DNA of 64,000 nucleotides from Tanytarsus gracilentus. Its lineage: Eukaryota; Arthropoda; Insecta; Diptera; Chironomidae. This document shows positions 12,701 to 22,794 of this stretch, piece by piece. The position numbers and the translations under genes were made by a program. Each line of letters begins with the position of its first letter. Position 1 is the stretch's first letter. Location: contig JAXRKN010000037.1 in the NCBI GenBank assembly GCA_038502055.1, forward strand, positions 5,984,501 to 6,048,500, read 5' to 3'. Below the pieces are notes generated by a model, which saw only the letters and a list, made by a program, of their open reading frames with translations, was not told the DNA's origin and did not search any database.

Positions 12701-15233
12701 TTGCTTCACACTTTAAAAAATATTCTTTAAATTTAGGGCTACACCGCGCTTCATATTGCCATGCAGTTTGGCCGAAATGATATCTTTGAGCTGTTATGCA
12801 ATGTCTATAGTAAGTATTGTCAACGCACATTTGTGAAAAAAATCAGACATTGTTCGGTGATTTTATCAAAATTTTTCACGGCTGTCAATCAAATTCAGTC
12901 GAGAGTTCTATCACCACAATGCGACCTTCAAATGACGCGTAAATTTTAAAAACTATTTTACTAATGACAATTTGATTTCTTCACCGCATCAGAGGCCGAC
13001 AGGGACATCATGGACTGGAGTGGAAAGAAGAGTTTGGACTATCAAAAACAAATGACAAACATGTCGGCATCTTTCACATTTAACAGTGAGTATAAAGGCA
13101 TTAACACCTTGCCAGCACGCATGCATGTCGTGGAGAAGCCAAATCGATCAAAAGTTCAGAGAAGCTATTCGGCAATGCTTGATGATTCATTTCGTAGCTT
13201 TTTCGATACTAACAGTAGTGTTGCTAGAACTAAGCATGAAGACACAATGAGTCTTGCTGGTGGTCCACCTGTCAGCACGGCCGATGCCTTTGGAAGTGGT
13301 TCGAGAATCAAGAGCAAAAAAGATTCTCGAGCCAGCTTCCTGAAAAAGTCGCTAAGAAGAAAAAAATGAGCTGAAGTTTACTAAAAAATGTTTATCAATC
13401 AACCAAAAAAGTTTTTAAAATTTACCTCAAATATTTTCAAAATTTTTATACACGAAACAGTCAATTTTTTTATAAACTAACATTTTATGCTTTAAGTTTT
13501 TGAAATTATCTTTAATCTGTTAATTTTGCAAATATTTTATGTGTTTCTTTTTCAGTATTATTAACGCAATATATTTTTGCTTTATTAACCCAACCTTTGT
13601 AGATTTTCTCACAATTTTTATATCAATAAAATGATTTGAAATCTAACAAAATTCTGCAAGTGTTTGATTGACACATTCACAAGCATCTTGCCATGAAACT
13701 ATCACACGCTTAAACTCTAACTCTAACTCTAATTTAGGGAATTTTATTATTCGCCTATAAAAAACACCTTTTCTCTAACTCGCGACTGACACTCCACTCT
13801 GGCACATTTAATGAAGTAATAATAATAAAAAGTTATTACTCGCCTCATTCATATTTACCATTAGCATTTAAAATGATTAACACAGAAGGAAAATTTTCTC
13901 TAAAATAAAATTTTACAATTAACATTTAACACATCCCTCTCGGATATATATATATATTTTTTTGATATTTTCATTGAAAGTCAAAATTCGCTCATTTTGA
14001 TGGTGAATAAAATTAAAATACATTTTCATATTACTAATTTAAAGGCATTAATTCAAGCTTGAATTTTAAATGAGAATTAATTTTTTAGAAAAAAATGTGT
14101 AAGAAGCTAAACTCTATATAGACATGATGGTAATCATTAAATGCGCAATGTCTTAATGACAGAAAATATTTACTTAGCGAAACGTCATTAAAAGTGATGA
14201 CTTCCTCATGTTTATCCATTTTCAACTATTTTCTAAATTTTTAAAACTCAAACATTACTTTTTATGCGATTTAAATTAATATTTTTTCACATACTTCAAC
14301 CACATTTCAATCATATTTTTCGAGAGACTTTTCTCGTATTTTGCAAAACTATTTTCATGCCATTAATTAAAACTATCTGAACAACCGTTTTGGGGTGTAA
14401 ATTGTAAATCTAAGAAGAAAGCGCAAAAGAACGCGCGATACATGAATTCAACTCTACAAATACCAACAAATTACCACTAATAATTAACATAATTAAAGTT
14501 ACTATGCTAAACACAAGGTAGCAACACGAAAAAACGCTGTCGGACTAGTAGGAGAGAAAAGCAAAATTAATTACTTGTTTCCTCAGGAATTTTGTGTAAT
14601 TTTTTTTCTTCTCTTCCACGAAATTCGTGTCATAATTAGTCCACATTTTTTTTTGCTTAAAGACCTATTTTTATGAGTGATGCTTTGCATGGGATTTTGT
14701 CATAGAAAAAGTTTCTTAATCTTTCATTCCTTAAAACTTTAAATTTTCCAGAAGTTAAATCGAGGAAGAAAATTTCAGGTCAGTTTGTGAAAGTTTAATA
14801 AAAAATAACTTCTAAATAACTTTCAAACATTTTTCAGCTGAAAAAGACACAAGTTTTCTTCGCATTGGTAGTTTAAGACACTTTTTGGGCGGCTCGAATT
14901 CTGTGAAAGGCAATTACATTCGCTCAAGTATGCCAACAGCGTCGCTAGATATCGACAATGTCCATAAAGGCTATGGATCAGCATCATCTCTGCCACAACT
15001 ATCTGTAAGTCACTAATTTAAATGAGTGATTCAAAAGTTATTACATTTTTTAACAGGAAGAGATGGGTCCACCGAAGAACTTGGTCAAGAAGCGCAAGCA
15101 AAAACGCGATCAAAGTGAGTGTCAATCAATGCCAACCACGCCGAATCTTGAAAATCGAAGTCTTCGCAACTCTGATCCTGGCGGAAGTGACTCGGATACA
15201 GCCTATGGGTTTTCAAATAATTGGGGAAATTAA
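770..15233 (+). CDS. SOWAH: SOWAH-type ankyrin repeat protein (3' part)
   Basis: The 5' end lies outside the window. Exons: 770-904, 11273-11362, 11462-11467 (6 nt), 12737-12809, 12993-13085, 14752-14778, 14838-15004, 15057-15233. Together they encode 255 residues in frame, ending in TAA. The first exon carries the segment around EWLISAARADYQEL that precedes the ankyrin repeats in sosondowah (SOWAH) proteins. Two ankyrin repeats follow (NALHWASKHGNENVVKL and GYTALHIAMQFGRNDIFELL). The C-terminal part is Ser/Lys-rich, with a FLRIGSLRHFLGG segment and a basic KKRKQKR patch. The family is poorly characterised; ankyrin repeats imply protein binding, and no enzyme motif is visible. An alternative form reads through the donor at 13086 and stops at 13369. 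AATAAA lies at 15334. The last exon is tail to tail with the LAP gene. Confidence 0.8.
1873..2820 (-). CDS. Coiled-coil FP/L1-ORF1-like protein nested in SOWAH intron
   Basis: An intact single-exon ORF of 315 residues, antisense within the 10 kb SOWAH intron. A polar, basic N terminus is followed by a long heptad-like coiled coil (about residues 40-115). A compact domain follows (about 130-215, starting RLIMKNLPYE), then a C-terminal module with LSRYNTILIQNARYY and a hydrophobic NNKFYQI strand. This order (coiled coil, RRM-like fold, C-terminal nucleic-acid-binding module) matches the insect retroelement ORF1 proteins that share the baculovirus FP-type C-terminal domain. There is no zinc knuckle, and no reverse transcriptase or endonuclease ORF lies downstream. 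It may be a solitary retroelement ORF1 or a domesticated gene; the intact frame favours a recent or selected copy. An AATAAA-type signal (TTTATT on the + strand) lies near 1748. Confidence 0.5.
   Translation of the reverse strand: MTRGKKQSSNEAASPEIANKKVESPTATTILESKSWSISEELFMKLVKSVELISAKIDEIQEDVRCMKSKQEAIIVSLISLDKKVENLERIAERESPVHEEMSNDVKKIKKKTFDRDQEKLNDRLIMKNLPYEIIDDKAMMKSVIKNIFTTLEININETQFNAFATKTNDKKAANIVVKLSSEILKSEIVRKYRKVKKEGNSLLVNKLANIPNSHPLSGKMVQIANKLSRYNTILIQNARYYVPSHFDFVYDTPESLIMVNINNKFYQIENNDDIDTLVDEVDKIRKEKEDKDKTFKEIVSLLKECKKSLGGPQS
2821..11272. other. Remainder of large SOWAH intron
   Basis: About 8.4 kb of AT-rich sequence between the nested antisense gene and the second SOWAH exon. 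It contains many short poly-A/poly-T runs and scattered GA/CT runs, such as the one near 4094-4106. Small open frames here lack domain signatures, coding-like composition or splice support. No exon, RNA gene or transposon ends recognised. Enhancers are possible in an intron of this size but cannot be shown from sequence alone. Confidence 0.5.
11462..11467 (+). other. SOWAH: Candidate 6-nt microexon of SOWAH
   Basis: The sequence AATGGG lies between an AG (11460-11461) and a GTAAGT donor. It adds Asn-Gly between CQT of the upstream exon and GYTALH of the next ankyrin repeat, giving NGGYTALH, which fits the usual lead-in of such a repeat. Both neighbouring junctions are phase 0, so the gene stays in frame with or without it. 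The intron before it is only 99 nt. This is inferred from splice signals and ankyrin geometry; there is no transcript evidence. Confidence 0.45.
12086..12100. repeat. (CT)n microsatellite
   Basis: A pure CT run in the SOWAH intron upstream of the 12737 exon. Such runs are binding sites for GAGA-type factors in flies. No function can be read from it directly. Confidence 0.8.
12993..13369 (+). other. SOWAH: Alternative terminal exon of SOWAH
   Basis: The ankyrin exon starting at 12993 contains a strong internal donor (A|GTGAGT at 13086). If the donor is used, the transcript continues to the exons at 14752-15233. If it is ignored, the frame stays open through 94 further codons to TGA at 13367-13369, giving a tail rich in Ser, Lys and Arg that ends in KKSLRRKK. 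AATAAA at 13625-13630 could terminate that shorter mRNA. Both readings keep frame (255 versus 226 residues from the first exon in the window) and both tails look like real coding sequence. Confidence 0.55.
13370..14751. other. SOWAH intron / 3'UTR of short form
   Basis: It holds the AATAAA at 13625-13630 expected for the short SOWAH mRNA, then AT-rich sequence with a short TA run near 13944-13957. In the long mRNA this is the intron between the 13085 donor and the 14752 acceptor. No other gene seen. Confidence 0.5.
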
Positions 15234-15770
15234 AGAGATGATTTTAAAAAAATACTCTGACGAAAAAATCTTCATTCATTTAAAAAATGATTTTTTTATT
15301 CTTTCATGTATTTTTAAAATATGTTTTGTAAAAAATAAATTTTTTTTCAATTAGCTAAAATTAATTTTTAAAATGAATTAATGATGATAAAAAAGATTTT
15401 GGAATGAGAAAATAATAATTATCAATTATGAAGAAATTTTTGGTGTTTCATGTTGCGCTATAAAAAAATTATGTCTACAATGTTGATTTAAAAATAATTG
15501 TTGATTATGATAGATATATAAAAATACTACTCGTAGTATATTATTATTGTATAAAATTTTTAGTTTCTTGAAAATATTTCTAGCAACTAATATAGGCACA
15601 TATAGTATTGTTCGTTATAAAAAATTTCCCCTAAAATATATCTCGCTCACAATTTTCGTATGATAAACTTTTTGTATAAATTCGAAAAATTAATACTCTT
15701 TTCAAAAGTATTCTTCCTTCTAAAAATACTTTGTTTGTGTCATGTGCGTATGATTATTTATTTTATGATC

Positions 15771-17588
15771 TCAACACTCGTCGTCATGACCTGGTGATGA
15801 AAGCAATGGTGAAGTGTAAGACGGATTGTTGTTGTTACTCATTTTCTTGAAATTCTCCAATTCACTTTGACTCATTTTGCTGTATCTCGATGCGATCTCA
15901 TAAGGTGGCGGTTTACAAAGTGGACGAAATTCTGACGATGAAAGCTCTATGTATTCAGGATCGAGCGAGCGTCGCTGTCGTGGCGTGTTCGAATAGATGG
16001 CCGTCGAGGATGATGGTGATGTTGAAGCTACAACTGCCTCTTTAATTTCAAAGCTTTTCTCCTTTCTTTCAGCATTAATTGTCTTCGCAAACTTTTCAAG
16101 TCGCTTCCTTTCTCTCTGCGTAGGTGTTGGGATTCTAAAAATGTGAGGCTGTTCTGGTGACTTAAGTTGAGCATGATCATCGTCAGCTCTCTGTTTTTCA
16201 GGTTCACTATTTCCATTGGACATGTCAAATTGAATTCTCGTCTCACTTCTGGTACTTTTAATTGATTCTAATTGCTCTCCATCACCTCCGGGCTTGTAGT
16301 TTTGCTCCAAAAGTGGCGACGACAAAACAATGCCATTCTCATACTCGACTCGTTCGAGATTTGGTTTTCTTGTTCGTTGATACGGCGATAGCCAGAGTCC
16401 CTCCAGGTTTTGAATCATACCGAGTGAAATAGGCAGATACATTAGGTAGTTTCCGATTAAGTTCAGACTCCGAAGATTTTTGAGATAGCCAATGTTGTCG
16501 GGAAGCACTGAGAGTTTATTGTTCGCCACATTCAAGTGCGTTAGCCTTGTGCAGCTTGCAAGTTCATTTGGTAATTCTTTAATTCGATTATCATAAGCCA
16601 CCAACACTTGAAGGTTTCTTAGAAATCCAATCGTCGATGGAAGTGATTCAATGTAATTTTCAAGGATGTTCAACTCCTCAAGTGCTTGAAGATAGCCAAT
16701 AGAGTTCGGTAAAGACTTTAGAGCTACATAATTCATATTCAGTCGTGTGAGATGTGTCCAATTGCCAATCGACTCTGGTAACTCTTCAAAATCATTTCCA
16801 TCACAATAAAGCGACTCGAGCATAGAGCAATTGCAGATTTGTTCGGGAAAGCCCATAAGATTATTTGCACTTATGTCCAAATGACGTAGATTTAGAAGAT
16901 CGCCAACAACCGCGACATCTTGAAGAATATTCTCGTCGAGTATCAATTCTTGGAGGTTGAAGAGGTAACCGATTTCCACTTGCACTAATTCAAGATTATT
17001 TCGACCAATGTCGAGAAGTTTTAATTTTGTAAGTAGCTTAATTGTCACTGGTAGTATCTCTAGATTATTTTCACGTAATTCCAGACTCTCTAAGTTCGTT
17101 AGCTTGGCTATGTTGGCCGGTAAAAAGTTTAATCCGCATGAATTTAATCTCAGCTCTTTCAACGTCATCACTTCCGTTATGGTTCCATCGAGAATTTTTC
17201 CTATGGGATTGTTGCTTAAATCCAATGACTGAAGATACTCAAAAGTTCCTATGAGCGTGGGAATTGACTCAAAGCGATTGTGTGCTAAGTTGAGTGAGCG
17301 AAGATTCTTGAAGGCAGACGCAAGTTGATCATTTATCATTCTCAATTGATTATCAGATAGATTCAGCACACGAACATTTTTACATCGCATAAGAATTGGA
17401 TCAAGTTCCTCGATCTTATTGTAGCTTAAATCAATTTCAAGCAATTCTTCTGGAGATTGATCAAATTCACTATTTGGAATTTCTAATAAATTGCAGCGAC
17501 TTATATCGAGAATCGTTTCAGCAGCTGTCGGTAGACGTTTTTTTGATCCTTCTTGATTAGCACAGCATAAAAATCCCTTCCAGCCCAT
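15771..17588 (-). CDS. LAP-family leucine-rich repeat protein without PDZ
   Basis: A single coding exon of 605 residues. The N terminus MGWKGFLCC carries a Cys pair that could be palmitoylated. It is followed by about 16 leucine-rich repeats (roughly residues 25-395), many ending LPxxIGxLxxL. After them comes a segment starting LWLSPYQRTRKPN and ending LSSPLLEQ (about 395-430), which resembles the LAP-specific domain after the repeats of Scribble, Erbin, Densin and fly Lap1. LAP proteins organise basolateral membrane and junction complexes. The last 170 residues are low-complexity and no PDZ domain is visible, so this is a short, Lap1-like member. A 5'UTR intron is likely (donor GTGAGT next to 17658, acceptor just upstream of the ATG). 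AATAAA overlaps 15757-15762, very close to the stop. Confidence 0.75.
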   Translation of the reverse strand: MGWKGFLCCANQEGSKKRLPTAAETILDISRCNLLEIPNSEFDQSPEELLEIDLSYNKIEELDPILMRCKNVRVLNLSDNQLRMINDQLASAFKNLRSLNLAHNRFESIPTLIGTFEYLQSLDLSNNPIGKILDGTITEVMTLKELRLNSCGLNFLPANIAKLTNLESLELRENNLEILPVTIKLLTKLKLLDIGRNNLELVQVEIGYLFNLQELILDENILQDVAVVGDLLNLRHLDISANNLMGFPEQICNCSMLESLYCDGNDFEELPESIGNWTHLTRLNMNYVALKSLPNSIGYLQALEELNILENYIESLPSTIGFLRNLQVLVAYDNRIKELPNELASCTRLTHLNVANNKLSVLPDNIGYLKNLRSLNLIGNYLMYLPISLGMIQNLEGLWLSPYQRTRKPNLERVEYENGIVLSSPLLEQNYKPGGDGEQLESIKSTRSETRIQFDMSNGNSEPEKQRADDDHAQLKSPEQPHIFRIPTPTQRERKRLEKFAKTINAERKEKSFEIKEAVVASTSPSSSTAIYSNTPRQRRSLDPEYIELSSSEFRPLCKPPPYEIASRYSKMSQSELENFKKMSNNNNPSYTSPLLSSPGHDDEC

Positions 17589-18144
17589 TTTTTGTCTTTC
17601 TAAAAAAATGCATTTTTATTAGTTGCACAATATTTGCGATTAATTGCTGAAACTCACCCTTATTTCATACCTTGTCGCATTTATTTCCCATTAAAGATTA
17701 AAATTAATACATTTTGAGGATTTAAGGCACTTGCGGAGGGCAAAAATAATTAATTTTATGGTTTGTTTTGAAAGGAAATTGTTCACTAGAATTTTTAGTA
17801 CAAACTAGAGTTTAAAAGCCCTGACATTCCTCAACAATTTGAATTTTTCACGTAACGGAAATGATCGTGCTTATTTTTTTTTTACATGTGATGTGATTTT
17901 TTTTAATTAATTTACTTTTTAAAATATCAAGTTTTAAAAAAATTTTATTTCGTGTATAATTTTTTCGGAATTATTAAAATTACATTTTAAATTACTGGAA
18001 TACAAAAAAAACTTAGGGACGGAATTACTACAATAACTATTTGTCTTATATCTTAACATCTAACATTTAACGAGTGTGCGAATGTATTTGGACGGCAATT
18101 TTTAGTTTAAGTTTTTAATCACTAAAATTTATAAAAAAGTGCGC
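17589..18144. other. 5'UTR and spacer between LAP and transferrin genes
   Basis: It contains the probable 5'UTR and small intron of the LAP gene on the minus strand, then AT-rich sequence that should include the transferrin 3'UTR. No coding exon seen. Confidence 0.5.
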
Positions 18145-20892
18145 TTAGAAGAAAAGAGCTTTGAGAGTATAAAGAGCAGCCATGGCAAATAAAAGTGTCT
18201 TGGATTTCAAGGCATTAGCAGATGAGTCACAGTCGACTATGCGACGCGCTCTTAAGAAATCTGATCCGAGGTAAAGATCCCATCGACGTTTGGATGGTTC
18301 AATTAATACAAGTTGACGGGTCGAGTCTTGGAAGATTAAGTCATGATATGGAGGAACTGAGTAGAACATACTGAAACTGAAATCGTCTTTTGTCTTTCTT
18401 CCGTAATACTGCTGTGCATAAACAAAAAGGTTAATATAAGCGTCTATTTGCTGCTGGTTGTAGCCTTCGCCGCCTCTCGTTACAATTGCATTCGATTTAA
18501 CTTTTCCCAAATTACATTGGAGATAATCATTGCCTCCCGCTCGAGTGCCATCAGGACAGAGAAGTTCAAAATCGTCATCAAGAGCATCGCGAGCCCACCA
18601 CTCCCTTCGCTTTCCTCCAGTATTTTCGAAAACTGTCGTATGCTTAACAAAAGCTACATGTCCGCCACCTTCAACGAGGCATCTGAACGCACCAGTGTGT
18701 CCGTAATAGTCTTCTGACGCATCTCTGCGGCAATATCGATAGCTCGCTCCATGACACAAGTCACACATATTGTCATAAGGCACTCCAATGTTATATTCAT
18801 TACTGATGGCACCTGGAATACAACTTTTTGAGAAATACTCGGCAGCTGCTCGCATACTGTCGCATCCATAAGGTCTAATCCATCCGTTTGAAATTAAATA
18901 AGCCATGGGATAAATCCATCCAGCTGCAGTATTAATTCCCGAGTGACATGTGTATTTATTCTTTAGGTATGTGAGTTCGGTGCTAGGATCTTCAACTTTG
19001 GCAACAGCCACAACATAATAGCTCGGTTCACCCAAATTATAAACTTCCGACATGAATGGAATGAGATCGTACTTAAGGCCAGCTGTATAGACATCGGCGG
19101 CATCTAAAACTGCAACATCAGCAATACCATTTTGAATTGACTGCATGCAATTTATATGACTATGTGCTTTGTGACAAATCATTTCAGGCCTAACAAGTTG
19201 TGCTTTTAAGGCGGTCTAGAAATCAATTATTTAATAAATTTTTAAAACAAATTAATTTAACAATTTACCCTCATTTTAACGCATTTTTCAAATTCAGGAT
19301 CGGAAGTGACGCACATTGTCATTTTTTTAATTGGACATTGACGAATATCGTAGATGATTTCTTCATGGTTTCCCAAATAAGATTTAAATGTTTGATCACG
19401 CTCATCGATGACTTTTAATCCGTAAGTTGAATCCTTAAGAAAAAGACTCAATAAGATTTAGCAAAAAATTAAAATATAATAAAATTTACCTGGAACATCA
19501 GATTTAGCCTTCTGCCATATCTTTCCGATTCAAACATCTCGAAATTCTCATAGAGAATAGTGTTATTAAATGGATTGGGAGTGGTTGATGAAATTCCAAA
19601 AGGATTTCTTCCATTACGATCAGTTGAATAGCGATCGTCATTTCGATTGAAACGATCATCAAATCGGTTGTTGTTTAATCTTTCACGATTGTCAAAATTA
19701 TTCGAGCTGTTTGAAGAGGTTTTGTGTGCATAATGTCTTACTGTTGACTGCAAAAATCGTTGAATATGCTTTCGTTCATCAGGGGGTGTAGCCGATGAAA
19801 CGACGAGTGCATTTGACGGCACCATACCCCAATTACATTGCAAATATTCACTAACAGCCATACGATTACCATTTTTACAAATTAACTCAAACTCATCTGA
19901 TGATTTTCCTTTGTAAAGCTTGCTATTGACCATTTCTTGAACAGTTGTGTGCTTCAAAAAGGCCACTTCGCCCGCTTCAACGAGACACCTGAATGCACCC
20001 TCGAACCCGATATATGGATCTTGAGAATTGCACCAACCACCAGGTACTTTTCCAATGCACAATTGACAGAGCCTAAAATTATCAATTAATTACTTTTCTT
20101 AATAAACAAAGTTATCAACTTACTTGTCTGAATTATCACCAACCGGATTATTTTTGTTAATCAATGAGTTTACTGCACAAGAATTGCCGAAGAACTTGAT
20201 TGCATTTTTAACGTGATTGTTACAGTCAACCACTTCCATATTGCCTTCTTTCATTAGCTATACAATTAAAATTATTAAAATCATCCAACAAAAAAAAAAT
20301 AAAATCAGCTTACAGTATAAATGGGAATGTTCCAGCCAGCTTGAGAACCAACATAGGCGAAACAAGCCTTCTTGTTTCTAAAATCTCTGATATGATGAAC
20401 ATCACTGAGGGTTCCTTTCTTAACAACAGCAACGGCATAGTAATTACTAAGGCCACCTTCCAGTGTCTCTTGCATGATCGGTACGAGAGAAGAATATCTT
20501 CCAGCAATGAAAACTTGTCCAGCATCGAGTGACATAATGTGAGCTTCATCACGGTCAATTTTACTCATACACTCGTCCGTATCATAGCCTTTGATGCAAT
20601 TCAGAAGAAGGAAGTCATCGTCTATCACTCCTCGATCTCTCTCAAGTGCTAATGTGAAATTTTGGCACTTCCATAATTCCTCGTCACTTAAGGTGCACCA
20701 AACAAGCGTGTTCGAATGATGCTCGTCGAAATCATGTTGCGAAAAGGAGCCACCTGCAATTAAAAATACATTGTATGACAAAGCGGCAACACCCAAAAAC
20801 ATGTTTTTGTTAATAATCATGAATTCGATGGATTTTTTCAACTTACCAATAAAACTGAAGATAATAATGAGGTTAAGGCACTTAATGTACAT
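18145..20892 (-). CDS. GPI-anchored transferrin-family protein
   Basis: Six exons (20847-20892, 20314-20753, 20124-20257, 19490-20072, 19269-19433, 18145-19215) encode 812 residues. There is a signal peptide (residues 1-16), an N-lobe (about 30-440) and a C-lobe (about 440-760). A C-terminal hydrophobic tail after DSSANALKSK looks like a GPI signal, as in melanotransferrins. Asp92 and Tyr120/121 fit the first two iron ligands of the N-lobe, but the expected second Tyr is Phe230 and the His is Asn294. In the C-lobe Asp494 and Tyr522/523 are kept, but the corresponding positions are His629 and Asn698. The arginine that holds carbonate is missing in both lobes. Iron transport is therefore doubtful. 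Of the insect types, a Tsf3-like protein seems likelier than Tsf2 (septate-junction melanotransferrin), but I cannot settle this. The gene is divergent from eIF2-beta, 250 bp apart. Confidence 0.85.
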
Positions 20893-21142
20893 AATTAAAG
20901 AGTATTAATAAGCTAGAACTCATGAGATTCAAAAAAAAATAATTTTAATTGTTGCTCGAGACTCAGTTGTAAATAGTTTTAGTACTAAAGAGTGCGTTCT
21001 TAAGCTATGAGTGTACTAAAAAAAGTTTAGATCACACAAAAAAAATCTAAAATTTCGTCATTATCTCAAATTAGTGAAAATTAAATTTTCGTGAGCTATA
21101 AAGAACTTTTGAGATTTATTTTGATAGAAAATTCATCTGAAA
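20893..21142. promoter_or_regulatory. Divergent promoter, transferrin / eIF2-beta
   Basis: Only 250 bp separate the two start codons, which face away from each other. Both 5'UTRs and both core promoters must lie here unless further upstream exons exist. No clear TATA box is seen. Confidence 0.45.
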
Positions 21143-22570
21143 ATGGAGGAAGAAGACGCAGTGAGTAGACAAAATGCTGAATGCATTCACAAACTATCAA
21201 AAATCGTCTCTTTACTAATCCACATGTCACTTTTTCTAAAGACTCAAACTTTCTACGCAATAATAATTGCTTAATTTCTCATTAAAGCTTTTCGATCCGA
21301 GCCTAATTAAGAAGAAAAAGAAGAAGAAGACTACGTTCGATCTTGATGCTGCACTCGCCGAAGACGGAAGCTCTTTGTCGGCACCGCCACCAACATCCAG
21401 TCAAGATACAGAAGAGAGACCGAGTGAAAGTGCCGATAACAATATCGATCTCGACAATGACTTGGATTTAGAGAATTTTGGCAAGAAAAAAAAGAAGAAG
21501 AAGAAGGGAGCTCTTAATATGGATGATGTTGAAGCGGCTTTGCCTCAGGAAAGCAGTAGCGGCGGTGCTGGAGGCGTTGGAGGAAACGAAGAAATGCTCG
21601 GAGAGGATGGTACTCCGATGGAAGAAGACACCTTTGACTTGGGAATGAAAAAGAAGAAAAAGAAGAAGGCCGGAATTGATGATTTGCTGAAGGAGGATGA
21701 AGAAAACAATGAAAATGGTAAGTAAAAAAAGTGGAAGTAGCTAAGTACATTGCTGTATCTTATTTGTTCCCATAAACATGCCTTTCCGATACCGATATTG
21801 GAGGATTTAATGGTAGTGGAATTGATATCGAGACAGGTAGAAATTATGATGACCTTCCTTGTTAATGTTTGAATTCTTAACAGTGATTTGCTGCTATAAT
21901 GTAGTCTTTATTTGAAAAATCTTTTTAGTCGATGAGACCAACACGAATATGTGGCTTAGCTCTGATCGTGACTACACATACGATGAGCTACTGAATCGTG
22001 TATTCGAAATTATTCTCGAGAAAAATCCTGATATGGCTGCAGGTCGTAAGCCGAAGTTTGTCATGAGACCTCCACAAGTCCTTCGTGTCGGCACCAAGAA
22101 AACTTCGTTTGCTAACTTTACAGAAATTTGTAAAACCCTCCACAGGTAAAACTTTTTAATCAAACTCGATAATGATATTAATATATTTGATTATTTTTAG
22201 ACAACCGAAGCATCTTCTCGATTTCCTCTTGGCTGAATTGGGAACAAGTGGATCTGTGGACGGCAACTCTCAACTCATTATAAAGGGACGATTTCAGTCG
22301 AAACAGATTGAGAATGTTCTGAGAAGGTAAAATTTATTCAGCTCTCATCAAAGCAAAACATAAATCGAATTAACTTTTTCTTCTAGATACATTAAAGAGT
22401 ATGTAACGTGTCACACCTGTCGATCGCCCGAAACTATTCTTCAAAAGGACACTCGTATATTTTTCCTACAATGCGAATCGTGCGGTTCTCGATGCTCTGT
22501 GACTAGTATCAAGTCTGGATTCCAAGCTGTCACTGGCAAGCGTGCCGCCATCCGAGCAAAAACTGCATAA
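21143..22570 (+). CDS. eIF2beta: Translation initiation factor eIF2 subunit beta
   Basis: Five exons (21143-21160, 21288-21717, 21929-22145, 22201-22326, 22387-22570) encode 324 residues. The protein opens MEEEDALFDPSLIKK. Its N-terminal half holds three lysine blocks of seven or eight Lys, the known docking sites for eIF5 and eIF2B-epsilon, separated by acidic stretches. The C-terminal half is the conserved core (YTYDELLNRVFEII onward), which binds eIF2-gamma, followed by a C4 zinc ribbon: CHTC, 18 residues, CESC. The protein is part of the eIF2 heterotrimer that delivers initiator tRNA to the 40S ribosome. The length is close to the fly protein. The first exon holds only six codons. The gene ends tail to tail with the OB-fold gene. 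Confidence 0.95.
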
Positions 22571-22794
22571 ATATATGTGTTTAATATTTTTTTTACACAC
22601 GCGAGACAACTAATTACATTTATAGAGCAGTTTTTCGAACAATTTCAACCATTTAACTGTCTGAAAGTTTTCCTCCAATTTACTGAGTTTTTGCAATTTA
22701 TTTGGTGAACATTTTCATCTTAATTTTCAAACAAAATAGCATTCAACAATAAAATGAAATTAAAGTGATTAAAAAACATATAAAAACAATTAAT

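Noticed and set aside
14054..14074. Perfect palindrome TTCAAGCTTGAA
   Set aside because: A 12-bp palindrome can occur by chance in a window of this size, and no associated repeat or terminus was found.
21790..21840. A protein-like open stretch (DTDIGGFNGSGIDIETG) in the eIF2-beta intron
   Set aside because: It is followed by a plausible donor, but no upstream acceptor gives a stop-free frame with the preceding exon. The direct join 21717-21929 is in frame and matches the family.
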